Assembly: GCA_018303685.1 (NCBI GenBank)
Contig: JAGVXS010000038.1
Coordinates: 1 to 32,443, forward strand
Direction of reading: 5' to 3'
Length of the DNA stretch: 32,443 nucleotides
From: Candidatus Woesearchaeota archaeon
GTDB taxonomy: Archaea > Nanobdellota > Nanobdellia > Woesearchaeales > GW2011-AR4
Part shown: in pieces, positions 1-8,965 of the stretch
Layout: each line of letters opens with the position of its first letter
How positions within the stretch are numbered: position 1 is the first letter of the stretch
Position numbers and translations under genes: made by a program
The notes under the pieces: model-generated
Told to the model about the DNA's origin: nothing
The model's database searches: none
The model's input: only the letters and a program-made list of their open reading frames with translations

Positions 1-1356
1 CGGCAGCTCTGTTGCATACTGCCTCATGACCTTCCTGCTGTTTATTGCGTTTACAAAGTCATTTGGGTCAACCTGCGAATGCGCTCTTTTGGAGTTCCTC
101 AGCAATGCATCCTGGCTGTAGATGTCGCCGTAAAAAAAGTAAACCTTTGCATTGCTTGGGGTGTTTTCGCTCAGCCACTTCAGTGCCTCCCAATGGTAGC
201 TGTCCATTACTCCCTGTGTTTCCAGTTTCTGGTATTTTGGGATGAATGGAACCTTAATCAGACCCAATAAAAGCACCAGAAAAACCGCACTTGCCAGGAT
301 TGAATAAATCAAATTCCAGTTCTTTATGAAAAATCTCAAAATATAATAAACAGCAAATCCAAAAAATACTGAAAGATAAATCGGCCACAAGAATCTCAGC
401 TGGAAAGCCCTCCAGTCAAACCCGAAATAATTTCCGTAGCCCATAGCCAGCATGCTGATGCCTGCCAAAAAAGCAACATTGGTGTTTTTAATTGAGGCAA
501 AAAACAGCAGCAATCCTGCCAAAATAAACACGAGCAAAATCTTGAAATCTGCAAGGTAAAACCCCGGGTTGCCATCCCATACTGGCTTTACGCTGAACTG
601 GTACGGCTGTACAACAAACCAGCTGTTGAGGAAAATTATAAGATAATAGGATGTTAATATCAATGCTAAAATCCCGGCAAATGCCAAGTTTTTTATGTCC
701 TTAGCATTGAATTTTTTAAGCAGAAAATTTGCCGCCATAACAGCAAGAATGAAAAACCCTGCAAAGACAATCTCAGAAGTATGCGTCAGGATTATAGCGC
801 TTAAAAAAATCCCGATGAGCAGAAATGATTTTTCAATGCCGATCCTGCAAATGCCCCAGAAAAGGGCTATGAGGAAAAACTGCCCAAGTATTGAAGGCCA
901 GTGCCCCCATGCAAAGCCAAGGTAGTTCGGGCCTGCGAATATCAGCAAAGCCATTGGAAGGGCGATCAATGCTGCGCTCTTATTGGCGCCCCTGATTATA
1001 ACATACATCAGCATTGCAGCCGCGGATGCAAGCAAAAAAACAATGAAGTATATTGCATCATAAACCTGCAGCCCTGACAAATATGAGAAGATGACAGCCA
1101 GATGGTAAATAACCGGAGGGTATCTTCCGACTGCATTCCCAAAGCCATGCGATATGTAGCTTGCCTCGTATCTGAAATTGCCCATATCCTTTATTGCATC
1201 AGCCCTGACTTGGTGCTGGAACGCGTCAGACGCAAGATACCCATAAGGAAAATCATGCGACAGCTGGTGATTCCATAAATTTGCATTGCCGATGAGCAAT
1301 AAGACTGAGAATACCAAGATCAAATATGCGTTTTCCAGCAAGCCTGAAATCTTCAT
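1..1356 (-). CDS. GT-C-like polytopic membrane protein, partial at window edge
   Basis: This frame is absent from the ORF track because it has no stop inside the window. Reading the minus strand from the ATG at 1356 gives 452 codons without a stop up to base 1, so the C-terminus lies outside. The protein starts MKISGLLENAYLILVFSVLL and has many hydrophobic helices. After the first helix there is an acidic loop with DAFQH (residues 44-48) followed by a YPP motif (79-81). That order is typical of GT-C membrane glycosyltransferases and STT3-like proteins, which use lipid-phosphate sugars; the assignment is inference. A soluble, probably external, segment begins after the last visible helices (YQKLETQGVMDSYHWEALKW). 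The start lies one base after the GT2 stop at 1358, so the genes are co-transcribed. Confidence 0.8.
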   Translation of the reverse strand, partial: MKISGLLENAYLILVFSVLLLIGNANLWNHQLSHDFPYGYLASDAFQHQVRADAIKDMGNFRYEASYISHGFGNAVGRYPPVIYHLAVIFSYLSGLQVYDAIYFIVFLLASAAAMLMYVIIRGANKSAALIALPMALLIFAGPNYLGFAWGHWPSILGQFFLIALFWGICRIGIEKSFLLIGIFLSAIILTHTSEIVFAGFFILAVMAANFLLKKFNAKDIKNLAFAGILALILTSYYLIIFLNSWFVVQPYQFSVKPVWDGNPGFYLADFKILLVFILAGLLLFFASIKNTNVAFLAGISMLAMGYGNYFGFDWRAFQLRFLWPIYLSVFFGFAVYYILRFFIKNWNLIYSILASAVFLVLLLGLIKVPFIPKYQKLETQGVMDSYHWEALKWLSENTPSNAKVYFFYGDIYSQDALLRNSKRAHSQVDPNDFVNAINSRKVMRQYATELP

Positions 1357-1357
1357 G

Positions 1358-2074
1358 TCAGCCAAAAATCCTTTTTTTCACAAGCGATAATTTCAGCCTT
1401 AATAAATACAATGGTATGATTACCCCGTCCCTTAAAAGTTTAACGTTGCTGATGCCTTTCTGCCTTCCCTTGTAATTGACAGGCACTTCGACAAACCTGT
1501 AGCCCTTGTCAATGCCTTTTATCGCTATCTCGGGCTCGTATGCAAAATGCCTGCACCGGAAATCAATGTCCCTTATTGCATCGGTTTTCCATGCCTTGAA
1601 CCCTGCATTGACGTCTGTAAACCTTTTGCCAGCCAAAATTGACGTAAACCCCGAAACTACAAAATTAGCCAGCCTCCTCATTTTTGTCAGCGAGCCTTTC
1701 TGTATAGTGCTCCCCTTCACAAACCTCGATGCAAAGACAACATCGGCATTATTATCAAGAATCGGCTTTATCAGCCTTGGCAGCTCCTCAGGCGGAAACT
1801 GCGAGTCAGCATCAACCTGCGCCTGCACAGCCCCTTTTGCAGCATCAACTCCTTTTCTTATGGCGTATCCCTTGCCCATGTTCTGCCTGTATCTTATGAC
1901 TCTCAGATTTTTAATGCCTGTTTTTTTTGCAGCTTCGGAAGTGTTGTCAGCACTGCCGTCGTCAACTGCAATAATCTCGGCATATGGAACTGCCTTGCTT
2001 ATCCTTTTCAAAGTGCCAGCTATGTTTTTTTCCTCGTTGTAGCACGCGACTATGACGGATAAGCTATGCCTCAT
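1358..2074 (-). CDS. Family 2 glycosyltransferase (DPM1/ALG5-like)
   Basis: 238 aa with the GT2 (GT-A fold) signatures: SVIVACYNEEKNI at the N-terminus, VDDGSADNT for nucleotide binding, and VDADSQF as the metal-binding DxD-type motif. The family transfers sugars from nucleotide donors, often to polyprenyl phosphate at the cytoplasmic face. There is no clear C-terminal membrane pair, only a short hydrophobic stretch (VIIPLYLLRLKLSL), so it is probably a soluble or peripheral enzyme. The ATG at 2074 is preceded by AAAGGT, and the gap to the upstream epimerase is 11 nt. Donor and acceptor cannot be read from the sequence. Confidence 0.88.
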   Translation of the reverse strand: MRHSLSVIVACYNEEKNIAGTLKRISKAVPYAEIIAVDDGSADNTSEAAKKTGIKNLRVIRYRQNMGKGYAIRKGVDAAKGAVQAQVDADSQFPPEELPRLIKPILDNNADVVFASRFVKGSTIQKGSLTKMRRLANFVVSGFTSILAGKRFTDVNAGFKAWKTDAIRDIDFRCRHFAYEPEIAIKGIDKGYRFVEVPVNYKGRQKGISNVKLLRDGVIIPLYLLRLKLSLVKKRIFG

Positions 2075-2085
2075 AATAGAAACCT

Positions 2086-3123
2086 TTACTTGTAAACCTT
2101 GTCAAGCATTTGCCTGTTTTCCATCACCCATTTCAGGATGTTGTCCATCGCTGCTTCCGGGCTGGCTTTTGGCTGCCAGTTGAATGTCTTGGATACCTTT
2201 CTTATGTCGCTTACATAAACGCACTGGTCAGCCCTTCTCGGTGTTTGCTCTGTTTTTATGGCTGGCTTTGAGCCAAGCTTTTTTTCAAGGTAATTCGTTG
2301 CTTCAATCAGCGACATTGTGTTTTTCACTCCGCCGCCGACATTGAAAACCTCCCCCTTGAAATCATCAATATTGTCTATCTGCTTCATTATAAGCTCGCA
2401 GATGTCCTTTATGTAAAGCACGTCCCTTAGCTGCTTGCCCTTCCACCCGATGTAAGTTATCGGAAACTTGTAGGCAAATGCAATAGGCCACCAGCTGAAC
2501 CATCCCTGCTTTGGCAGGCCCCACTGCCATTCTCCCCCAAGGCAGCTGAATCTGTTCACAATGATGTTAATGTTGAATGCGTTTGCATATTCCTGGCAGA
2601 ACAAGTCAGCTGTCAGCTTCGTCAGGCCATAGATGGAATGGTCATTGCCGTCAATAGGAAAGCTTTCGTCAATGCCGTTTTTGTAAAGCTCGTCATCATA
2701 CTCAAACCTTGTTCCAAGCTCTTTTGTCTTTATGGCATTTATTTTGTCGCCTGAGTAAACCTTGTTCGTGCTCCACTGGATTATCTTTATCTTGTTCTTT
2801 CGTGCAAGCTCAAGTATGTTGATGACTGACAGCGAATTGTTGGTGAAGTCAAAGTAAGGGTTTTTGTAGCCTTCGATTGCAGAGGGCTCTGCCGCAGTGT
2901 TCAATATCAAGTCTATCTTCCTGTCAACATTGCTGAAGTCTTCATTGTTCCTTACATCGCCATGCACAAACTCCACTCCGTTGGCTTCAAGCACTGCTCT
3001 TGAAATCTCAGTGCCCCTTCTTACAAGATTGTCCATTGCAATGACATTGAAACCCTTCTTTTTCAGGAACATTGACAGGTTGAAGCCTATAAAGCCGCAT
3101 CCGCCTGTTATCAAGACATTCAT
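2086..3123 (-). CDS. NAD-dependent sugar epimerase/dehydratase, CDP-paratose 2-epimerase-like
   Basis: 345-aa extended SDR protein. The Rossmann motif GGCGFIG is at residues 7-13, an ST pair at 118-119 and the catalytic YGLTK (Y165/K169) follow. The region RFSCLGGEWQWG and the GWKGKQLRDVLYIKDI segment resemble CDP-paratose/CDP-tyvelose 2-epimerases more than UDP-galactose 4-epimerases, and the C-terminal RRADQCVYVSDIRKV segment fits too. It probably interconverts a nucleotide sugar for the surface glycan; the substrate is inferred. It is first gene of a unit with the GT2 and the partial GT-C gene, and it has its own TATA box and a GGGGTG ribosome site. Confidence 0.85.
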   Translation of the reverse strand: MNVLITGGCGFIGFNLSMFLKKKGFNVIAMDNLVRRGTEISRAVLEANGVEFVHGDVRNNEDFSNVDRKIDLILNTAAEPSAIEGYKNPYFDFTNNSLSVINILELARKNKIKIIQWSTNKVYSGDKINAIKTKELGTRFEYDDELYKNGIDESFPIDGNDHSIYGLTKLTADLFCQEYANAFNINIIVNRFSCLGGEWQWGLPKQGWFSWWPIAFAYKFPITYIGWKGKQLRDVLYIKDICELIMKQIDNIDDFKGEVFNVGGGVKNTMSLIEATNYLEKKLGSKPAIKTEQTPRRADQCVYVSDIRKVSKTFNWQPKASPEAAMDNILKWVMENRQMLDKVYK

Positions 3124-3167
3124 TTTAGCACCCCATAAAATCAGATTAACTTGGGCTTCCCCAACTA

Positions 3168-3175
3168 TATTTAAA
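3168..3175 (-). promoter_or_regulatory. TATA box for the epimerase unit
   Basis: Minus-strand TTTAAATA lies about 48 nt upstream of the ATG at 3123. A start site about 26 nt downstream would leave a leader of roughly 20 nt carrying the GGGGTG ribosome site. Confidence 0.6.
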
Positions 3176-3193
3176 TTTTGCTATACGATAAAC

Positions 3194-5173
3194 TTACCCC
3201 ACGCTCCCAACAATTCCCAAAAACTCCCTGTAATCAGAGTAGGATTTCATCACAAGATAAGCCGCAATCGCAATCATGGCTATTATTATCAGGGCATAAG
3301 CCATGCGCGATTTTTTGGTGAATTTATTGTGCTTCTTAAGGGCAGGAATATACAAAATCAAAAACAAAGCCATCACTCCAAAAATAAAAGCCAGATGCTC
3401 GGGAAAGAAAGCAATGTGGTTGAAATTATCGACAAAATTGCCCCCTTTATCGCAGTTTTTCTGCCTTCCGACAGCCCCTAAGATTATATTGACAACATTA
3501 TTGGCTGCAAACCTGCTTTTTTTGCATATCCTGTCAAATATCCTGCCATAGTAGTCAACCATTCTAACAAATGTTGTCTGGCAATCCTGTATGTCTTTCA
3601 GGTAGAGTGTTGCAATGTGGATGCTGGTTACAGGCAAATGCTCCATATTTGGAACAATCAGCCTGCAGTACTGGCTTTTAAATCCAGGAGGCATGCCCTC
3701 AAATGCCTGTGCAATTAGGGTTGCGCCTGACCTTGGGCCAATGGCAATCATGCTGTAGTTCTTGACATGCATCAGGCTTCTTATTTCAGCAAGCCTTTCC
3801 TCATTTGCCTTTGCCTTGGCTTCGTCAAGCTTCAGGGCGCTCCAGCCAGTTAAATTTGTAACGCCCAGTTTTGCCAGCCTCGGCCCTGAAAACTCATCTA
3901 TGTTTATCCTGTATTCAGTGTCAGATGCAACATCAAGCCTTTCCCTGTCAAAATCAAAATCATAGCTTGTCAGCAGCTCGGGATACTCTGCAAGAATATT
4001 GCCATCCTGTTTTGGCACAAAATTGATTCCGTACCCAATCTCTTTCTGGAAGTTCGAAATCCCGGTATTAAGCTTTTTGTCTATGAAATCATGCGCAAAA
4101 GGCAGGGGAACTATCGCAGGATACACAATGACAAGGAACAGCCCGCAGTACAATGCAGCCCTTTCAAAAGAGGCCCTTTTCACCTTCTCCTTGAGTATTG
4201 CAAAAGTAAGTATAATGAACAGGAAAGTCAGGAAGTGGTTTCTGCCGAAATACAGGCCTCCAAAATGCTGGTGGTCGTTAAGCAAAACCCAGAATTCAAG
4301 TGCGCCAAGCACAGGAATCACGCTGAATGTCTTGATGAACAAAAGAAAGCAGAAAACCAGCGCAACATACACTATAAAGACAGACTGGTTTACATACCAA
4401 AAAGGAATCATGTCTTTTAATGCCTGCCAAAATGTAAACACAGGAGATTCAAGATGAGCAAATATCATGTATTTGAATATATTGGGATACATCAGCCTGA
4501 ACAGAATTGAAAACAGCAAAACAGGAATGAATATTATGAAAATATTGAGTATTTTTTTGTACCTTATGGAGATTTTGATGTTTTTTGACTCGTTTCTTTC
4601 AATTTTTATTAAGCCAGCCCTGAATGCATAGAACGCAGCTATTATAAATATCGGCATGAGCATTGCAATGTTGACATAAGCAGCAACTGCAAACAGGATT
4701 CCTGCTATTATTTCTTTAAATCTAAGGGCAGAATAATATAAAATATAAAATCCGAAAAACAGGATCATGCCCCCAAACGGGTAGTTGTAAGAGCTGCTCC
4801 ATGGGTAAAGCCATGCCAGCACAAGCAGCCCGATAAAAGCGTAGTTTGGCTTTCCAGTTTCTTTTTTTGAAATTCTCGTCATTAAAAATAATGTTACTAT
4901 GTACAGGATGGCAATCATTATCCCGGTTAAAATCTGGAAGTTCCCGAAAAGCTTTTTGAAAATAAGTTGCGGCAAATACAAGAACGGGCCGCCCTGCTCG
5001 CAGAATGGCTGCCCCCCGTACAAAGTGCCCTGCCCCATGTAGTCAAGGCACACATACCACATCTCGCGATAGGCGTTTTTCCAGTCAGTAACATGGATGG
5101 AATAAACCAATAATGGGATAAGCGCAAGCGCAAATGCTATAGCTTCAATCCTCTCGTATTTTTTATCGTCCAT
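3194..5173 (-). CDS. Polytopic membrane protein, GT87/GT-C-like
   Basis: 659 aa. One N-terminal helix (IEAIAFALALIPLLVYSIHV) is followed by an extracytoplasmic loop with acidic residues (TDWKNAYREMW) and GGPFLYLP, which resembles the D...Y....G...YPP pattern of GT87/GT-C mannosyltransferases. Roughly ten hydrophobic helices follow, then a soluble domain of about 230 residues with several cysteines, and two C-terminal helices. No specific family is certain, so the glycosyltransferase role is inferred from topology and context. The start overlaps the end of the YfhO-like gene by 11 nt, indicating translational coupling in one operon with the WecB-like epimerase. Confidence 0.75.
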   Translation of the reverse strand: MDDKKYERIEAIAFALALIPLLVYSIHVTDWKNAYREMWYVCLDYMGQGTLYGGQPFCEQGGPFLYLPQLIFKKLFGNFQILTGIMIAILYIVTLFLMTRISKKETGKPNYAFIGLLVLAWLYPWSSSYNYPFGGMILFFGFYILYYSALRFKEIIAGILFAVAAYVNIAMLMPIFIIAAFYAFRAGLIKIERNESKNIKISIRYKKILNIFIIFIPVLLFSILFRLMYPNIFKYMIFAHLESPVFTFWQALKDMIPFWYVNQSVFIVYVALVFCFLLFIKTFSVIPVLGALEFWVLLNDHQHFGGLYFGRNHFLTFLFIILTFAILKEKVKRASFERAALYCGLFLVIVYPAIVPLPFAHDFIDKKLNTGISNFQKEIGYGINFVPKQDGNILAEYPELLTSYDFDFDRERLDVASDTEYRINIDEFSGPRLAKLGVTNLTGWSALKLDEAKAKANEERLAEIRSLMHVKNYSMIAIGPRSGATLIAQAFEGMPPGFKSQYCRLIVPNMEHLPVTSIHIATLYLKDIQDCQTTFVRMVDYYGRIFDRICKKSRFAANNVVNIILGAVGRQKNCDKGGNFVDNFNHIAFFPEHLAFIFGVMALFLILYIPALKKHNKFTKKSRMAYALIIIAMIAIAAYLVMKSYSDYREFLGIVGSVG

Positions 5174-7442
5174 TTTTTCTTTTTAGATAGTACATTACTC
5201 CAAAATAAATTAAAGCAATGACTGTTGTTGCCATAGTGATTATTTTCCCAATTTCAAAAGGCTTTGGCTTGTATTCAAAGATGATGCTGTCATAATCGCT
5301 GAGGAGCACAGCTGTTATTGCATTGTCCGCCTTCAAAATACTGAGTTCTTTGCCGCCTGCAAATGCCTTCCATCCGGGGTAATGGGCAAAAACCTCGCTT
5401 AATACCAGGAGCCCCCTGCCTTTTGCACCAACCTCTACTTTATTGTTTGAATACTTTGTTATCTTGGCTTCTTTATAGCCTCCCTTCAGCCTGCTTAATG
5501 CAGTTTCCAGCTCCCCGTTCGAAACAGCATTCTTTCCGCTTAAAATGTCGGGCAGCAAAACACCCCCGCTTTGGGTATACTCTCTTAGAATGGGAACGCT
5601 TTCCTGGCTTACAGAGCCCGGCGCTAATATAACAACATCAAATTTTTTTAAAAAATCTATGCTGTGCTCCCCAACATCGACATTTCCCTGTACTGCGACA
5701 GTATTTTTTGGATTGAATTTGCCATTAAGCATTAAGGAATAAATCAATTGCCTTGAAGCATCCTGATTGCCAACAACCAAAATCGCGTTCTGAACAACAT
5801 AAGCCCTCGGCATCAATTCAAGGTTCTCGTAAAGGTAAGGCCCGAATGCGTTCCACACAGCGCATTCCCTGCATTCTGCAAATTTCCCTGCAAGCTTGAA
5901 GTTCGGAATGTCAAGCTCCCTGTCCGATATTGCATATTTTATATTCAAGATGCCCAAAAGCTTGCTCGGCGCGTACTGATGCGCAACTGCCAGATAGCTG
6001 ACATAATCATTGACCCATATGCCTCCGCCGCCCTTGGCTTCGGGTATTCCAAGCTGTGCATTATAGTTGTAGCCCGCAGCGCCGATAATTTCCTTCAGTC
6101 CCATATTAATTGTCCTGTAGAAATCCTTGTCATTGCTTATGTGTGCCAATATGGGAATATCTTTTGGGTTTATAACATTGACAGATGAAGGCATTTTGTG
6201 CAGTGCAACAAGCTCGGCTAAAATCAGGGCGATAATAAAAAAATGGGCTGCATTTTTGAATTTAATTTTATCAAGCTTCGCATTCAGATTTTCATAGCCG
6301 TATGCGGCAAGCGCTGACGCGGAAAATACAAAAAGAACCATAGCCCTTTCAATATGCCTCATCTTCCCGAATCCGGGAACAGATTTGTAGAACATTTCAG
6401 CCAAAAAAGAGCCAGAGGCGAGCATTATCGAAACAGCAATCACAATAAGAAAGAAAACCACGTTTTTGTTCCTGTATGAAAAAAGGCTCATAGCCAGAAG
6501 AATAAACGCGGCAATCCCCAACGCCCCTGAAAGCCCGTCAAAGCCTATATTTGAGACAAAGACGTGCCATGAATCAGCTAATTTGACTGGGTAGCCAAGG
6601 TATTCCGTGTAGGAAACTCCAGCGTTCCTGTTTGAAATGCCTTCAAATTCCAAAGCCGGCAGTAATTTTATTGCGGCAAACCCGAACAATGCCAGCAGCA
6701 GCACAACTCCAATCAAAAAAACCTTCAGCAGCCTTTTTAGGAAGCCTTTCCCTATAATGCTGAAAGCCAAAAAAATCCCTATTAAAAACCCCGTGTAAAT
6801 GAAAAAAATTATTCCGCCTGCCAGTGCCATCATGGCAAAAAACAATCCCGCAAGTATGGAGTCTGAAAGCCATTTCTCGTTTTTTACAGCCCTGTAGGCA
6901 AACAAAAATACAAATGGAATGAGCGCATAGCTTTCAAGAATATTCAAATGCCCTGAAATTATAAAAGAATGCACGAAGCCGTTGAGCATGTAAACCAATG
7001 CAGAGATAAAAGCAGCCCTGCTGCCTTTTTTGAAGCTTATAATCAATAAGTACATCCCCAGCCCGGCAAGGAAAAAATAGGATATCACTGCAAGGTTCAT
7101 TGCAAGATATATGTTCCTGAATATCAAAATAAACAGGAAATTCAGGTCAAAAAGGTAGCTCTCTGGTATAGCCATCAAAGGCTGCCCTGAGTAAAAATAA
7201 GGAGTCCACAAATGCAGCGTTTTCTGGCTGAAAACAGAATCTTTGACATTATAAGACAGGAAAGTCATGTCGTTGATGTAGTGTATGTTGTTGAGAATTT
7301 TAGTGGCGCTCAGAATATTATAAAAAAATACGACTGACAATAAAAGCAGAATTATTATGTATATGTGCTCTTTGATTAAAAGCTTGAGCTTAGAGATATT
7401 CCACACCCTTGTCCTTTTCTTTCCATAACCCCAGAGCCTCAT
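5163..7442 (-). CDS. YfhO-like large membrane protein
   Basis: 759 aa with about a dozen hydrophobic helices. The early loop LWTPYFYSGQPLM and the C-terminal HYPGWKAFAGGKELSIL...FEYKPKPFEIG match the YfhO family (GT-C-like membrane proteins; YfhO is linked to lipoteichoic-acid glycosylation in Bacillus). A soluble region before the last helix contains FDVVILAPGSVSQES and SGGVLLPD, which look like a Rossmann or amidotransferase-like insertion. The ATG at 7442 overlaps the upstream epimerase by 53 nt. A GTG at 7406 would cut the overlap to 17 nt and puts the start just before the first helix, so the true start is uncertain. Confidence 0.85.
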   Translation of the reverse strand: MRLWGYGKKRTRVWNISKLKLLIKEHIYIIILLLLSVVFFYNILSATKILNNIHYINDMTFLSYNVKDSVFSQKTLHLWTPYFYSGQPLMAIPESYLFDLNFLFILIFRNIYLAMNLAVISYFFLAGLGMYLLIISFKKGSRAAFISALVYMLNGFVHSFIISGHLNILESYALIPFVFLFAYRAVKNEKWLSDSILAGLFFAMMALAGGIIFFIYTGFLIGIFLAFSIIGKGFLKRLLKVFLIGVVLLLALFGFAAIKLLPALEFEGISNRNAGVSYTEYLGYPVKLADSWHVFVSNIGFDGLSGALGIAAFILLAMSLFSYRNKNVVFFLIVIAVSIMLASGSFLAEMFYKSVPGFGKMRHIERAMVLFVFSASALAAYGYENLNAKLDKIKFKNAAHFFIIALILAELVALHKMPSSVNVINPKDIPILAHISNDKDFYRTINMGLKEIIGAAGYNYNAQLGIPEAKGGGGIWVNDYVSYLAVAHQYAPSKLLGILNIKYAISDRELDIPNFKLAGKFAECRECAVWNAFGPYLYENLELMPRAYVVQNAILVVGNQDASRQLIYSLMLNGKFNPKNTVAVQGNVDVGEHSIDFLKKFDVVILAPGSVSQESVPILREYTQSGGVLLPDILSGKNAVSNGELETALSRLKGGYKEAKITKYSNNKVEVGAKGRGLLVLSEVFAHYPGWKAFAGGKELSILKADNAITAVLLSDYDSIIFEYKPKPFEIGKIITMATTVIALIYFGVMYYLKRKNGR

Positions 7443-8859
7443 GCGACCATTTGAAGGGCCTTTCCCCTTTTGCCATGAGCTTTGAAAGAACGAGCATTAT
7501 CTTGCTGCCGACATTGGAGCCGTAAAGCCTTTTCGCATTTGCCATTTTCTTGAGCAGGCTTTCGTCTTTTGCTATGTGGGTTATCAGCTTTAATATGTAA
7601 TCGCTGCTTATTGGCGGAACAAGAATGTTGCTTTTCGCATCAACAACAGTCTCAGGCCTGTCTGTGCTTATCCTGCATGTTAGGCACGGCTTCCCAATCA
7701 GGTTAAGCTCCTCCTGCACCCCTCCGGAGTCTGTCAATGCAGCCATGCAGTTTTTTGACTCAAAAAACTCAACAACATTCGCGTACTCGGGCCATACATT
7801 TGTATGCAAAAAATTCCTGTTTTTCTTCAGCCTGTTTATAATGTCCCTCATCTTGTAGTAGTCAAGGGCGTTTCTTGTGGCGCTCATCTCTATAAAATTC
7901 ACATTATAGCCCTTTTTCACCAGCTCCTGCACAGCGCCTATAATCGCCTTGAACCTTGTTGGAGTCAGGTTTTCCCTTCGGTGTATATCCACTCTAATCC
8001 ATTTTCCCTTTTCCAATTGTGGGAAAACATCAAAAACGCTTTTCTCGGCTTTTTCCTTTCTTTTCAGTTCAAGCGCATCCACAACAACTCCGCCGACAAC
8101 CCATATGCTGCTTTCAGGATAGCCTTCCCTGATTAAGTGCTCCCTGTTGATGCTTACAGGCGCAAACAAAAATTCAGAGCCTGCAGCAGAGGTGTAAGTG
8201 TCCCACTGCTCCGGAAACGGCTCGTTCCTAAGCAAAAGCCACTTGCCGTAAAACTGCTGGTCTATGAAAGTCTGAATATCAACATTTTTGTAGCGCTTCA
8301 TAACTTCAGGAGCCATAGACCTCAGCCCGGCTTCAACCTGGATAGCCTTTTCAACCCTTGAGAACATCCATGCAGCAGGCACAATTGCAGTCATTATAGT
8401 GTCGCCCAAAACAACAGGCACAACTGTAACCTCAGGCCAGTTTTTCTTCAGGTGCCTTGCAAGCCAGCTTACTTTCATCATCAATTCAGCGGATTTTTGC
8501 GCCAGGTCGCCCCTTATTGCAAGGTTGCAGGCAACATGATTCTGCAGATTGAATTCTGTCAATCCCCTTGTCAGCACATCATCATAGTGCTGGTTTGAGT
8601 TTATCACAAAATTCGGGATTCCTGCCTTGTTTGCTGCAACAATTGAGCCATAAAACTTGTAGAAACATGGCTTTGTCCCTATGACAAAAGCAAGCACCCA
8701 TTTCCTGCCTTTGCCTGCCTTTTCCATCACTGAATGGATCAGCTGCTTGTTCAGGCTCAATGGAAGTATATGCGGCAAAAAATGCTCCTCTTCCTTAGCC
8801 TCGCTTCCGAACATTGAGTCATAAGCGTCTGTTACCGGAAATCCTTTTTGCTGCGTCAT
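7390..8859 (-). CDS. UDP-N-acetylglucosamine 2-epimerase (WecB-like), long form
   Basis: 489 aa, longer than the usual ~370-390 aa of WecB. Recognisable family motifs occur in order: GTKPCFYKFYGSIVAANKAG (like the GTRPE start), NSNQHYDDV, VLGDT, VEAGLRS, HRREN, LTDSGGVQEE and RPETV. The family converts UDP-GlcNAc to UDP-ManNAc or hydrolyses it, feeding surface polysaccharide synthesis. The N-terminal ~45 residues and a mid-protein insertion around WLLLRNEPFPEQWDTY are extra. It opens an operon with two membrane proteins. A TATA box sits about 30 nt before the ATG, so the transcript is nearly leaderless. Confidence 0.85.
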   Translation of the reverse strand: MTQQKGFPVTDAYDSMFGSEAKEEEHFLPHILPLSLNKQLIHSVMEKAGKGRKWVLAFVIGTKPCFYKFYGSIVAANKAGIPNFVINSNQHYDDVLTRGLTEFNLQNHVACNLAIRGDLAQKSAELMMKVSWLARHLKKNWPEVTVVPVVLGDTIMTAIVPAAWMFSRVEKAIQVEAGLRSMAPEVMKRYKNVDIQTFIDQQFYGKWLLLRNEPFPEQWDTYTSAAGSEFLFAPVSINREHLIREGYPESSIWVVGGVVVDALELKRKEKAEKSVFDVFPQLEKGKWIRVDIHRRENLTPTRFKAIIGAVQELVKKGYNVNFIEMSATRNALDYYKMRDIINRLKKNRNFLHTNVWPEYANVVEFFESKNCMAALTDSGGVQEELNLIGKPCLTCRISTDRPETVVDAKSNILVPPISSDYILKLITHIAKDESLLKKMANAKRLYGSNVGSKIMLVLSKLMAKGERPFKWSHEALGLWKEKDKGVEYL

Positions 8860-8885
8860 TTACATGCTCTGGGTTATGAAGAAGG

Positions 8886-8935
8886 TATTTAAAATTATCT
8901 TTATTTGTGAGGAGAAAAATGGAAAGTATTTAAAG
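8886..8935. promoter_or_regulatory. Back-to-back TATA boxes of divergent leaderless promoters
   Basis: Two TTTAAA-type boxes lie in the 106-nt gap between the epimerase and the GT39-like gene. The minus-strand box is TTTTAAATA (8886-8894), about 30 nt before the ATG at 8859. The plus-strand box is GTATTTAAAG (8926-8935), about 35 nt before the ATG at 8966. Both distances predict transcripts with almost no leader. Confidence 0.6.
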
Positions 8936-8965
8936 ACATAATAAAGACATTGTGATATAATAAAA

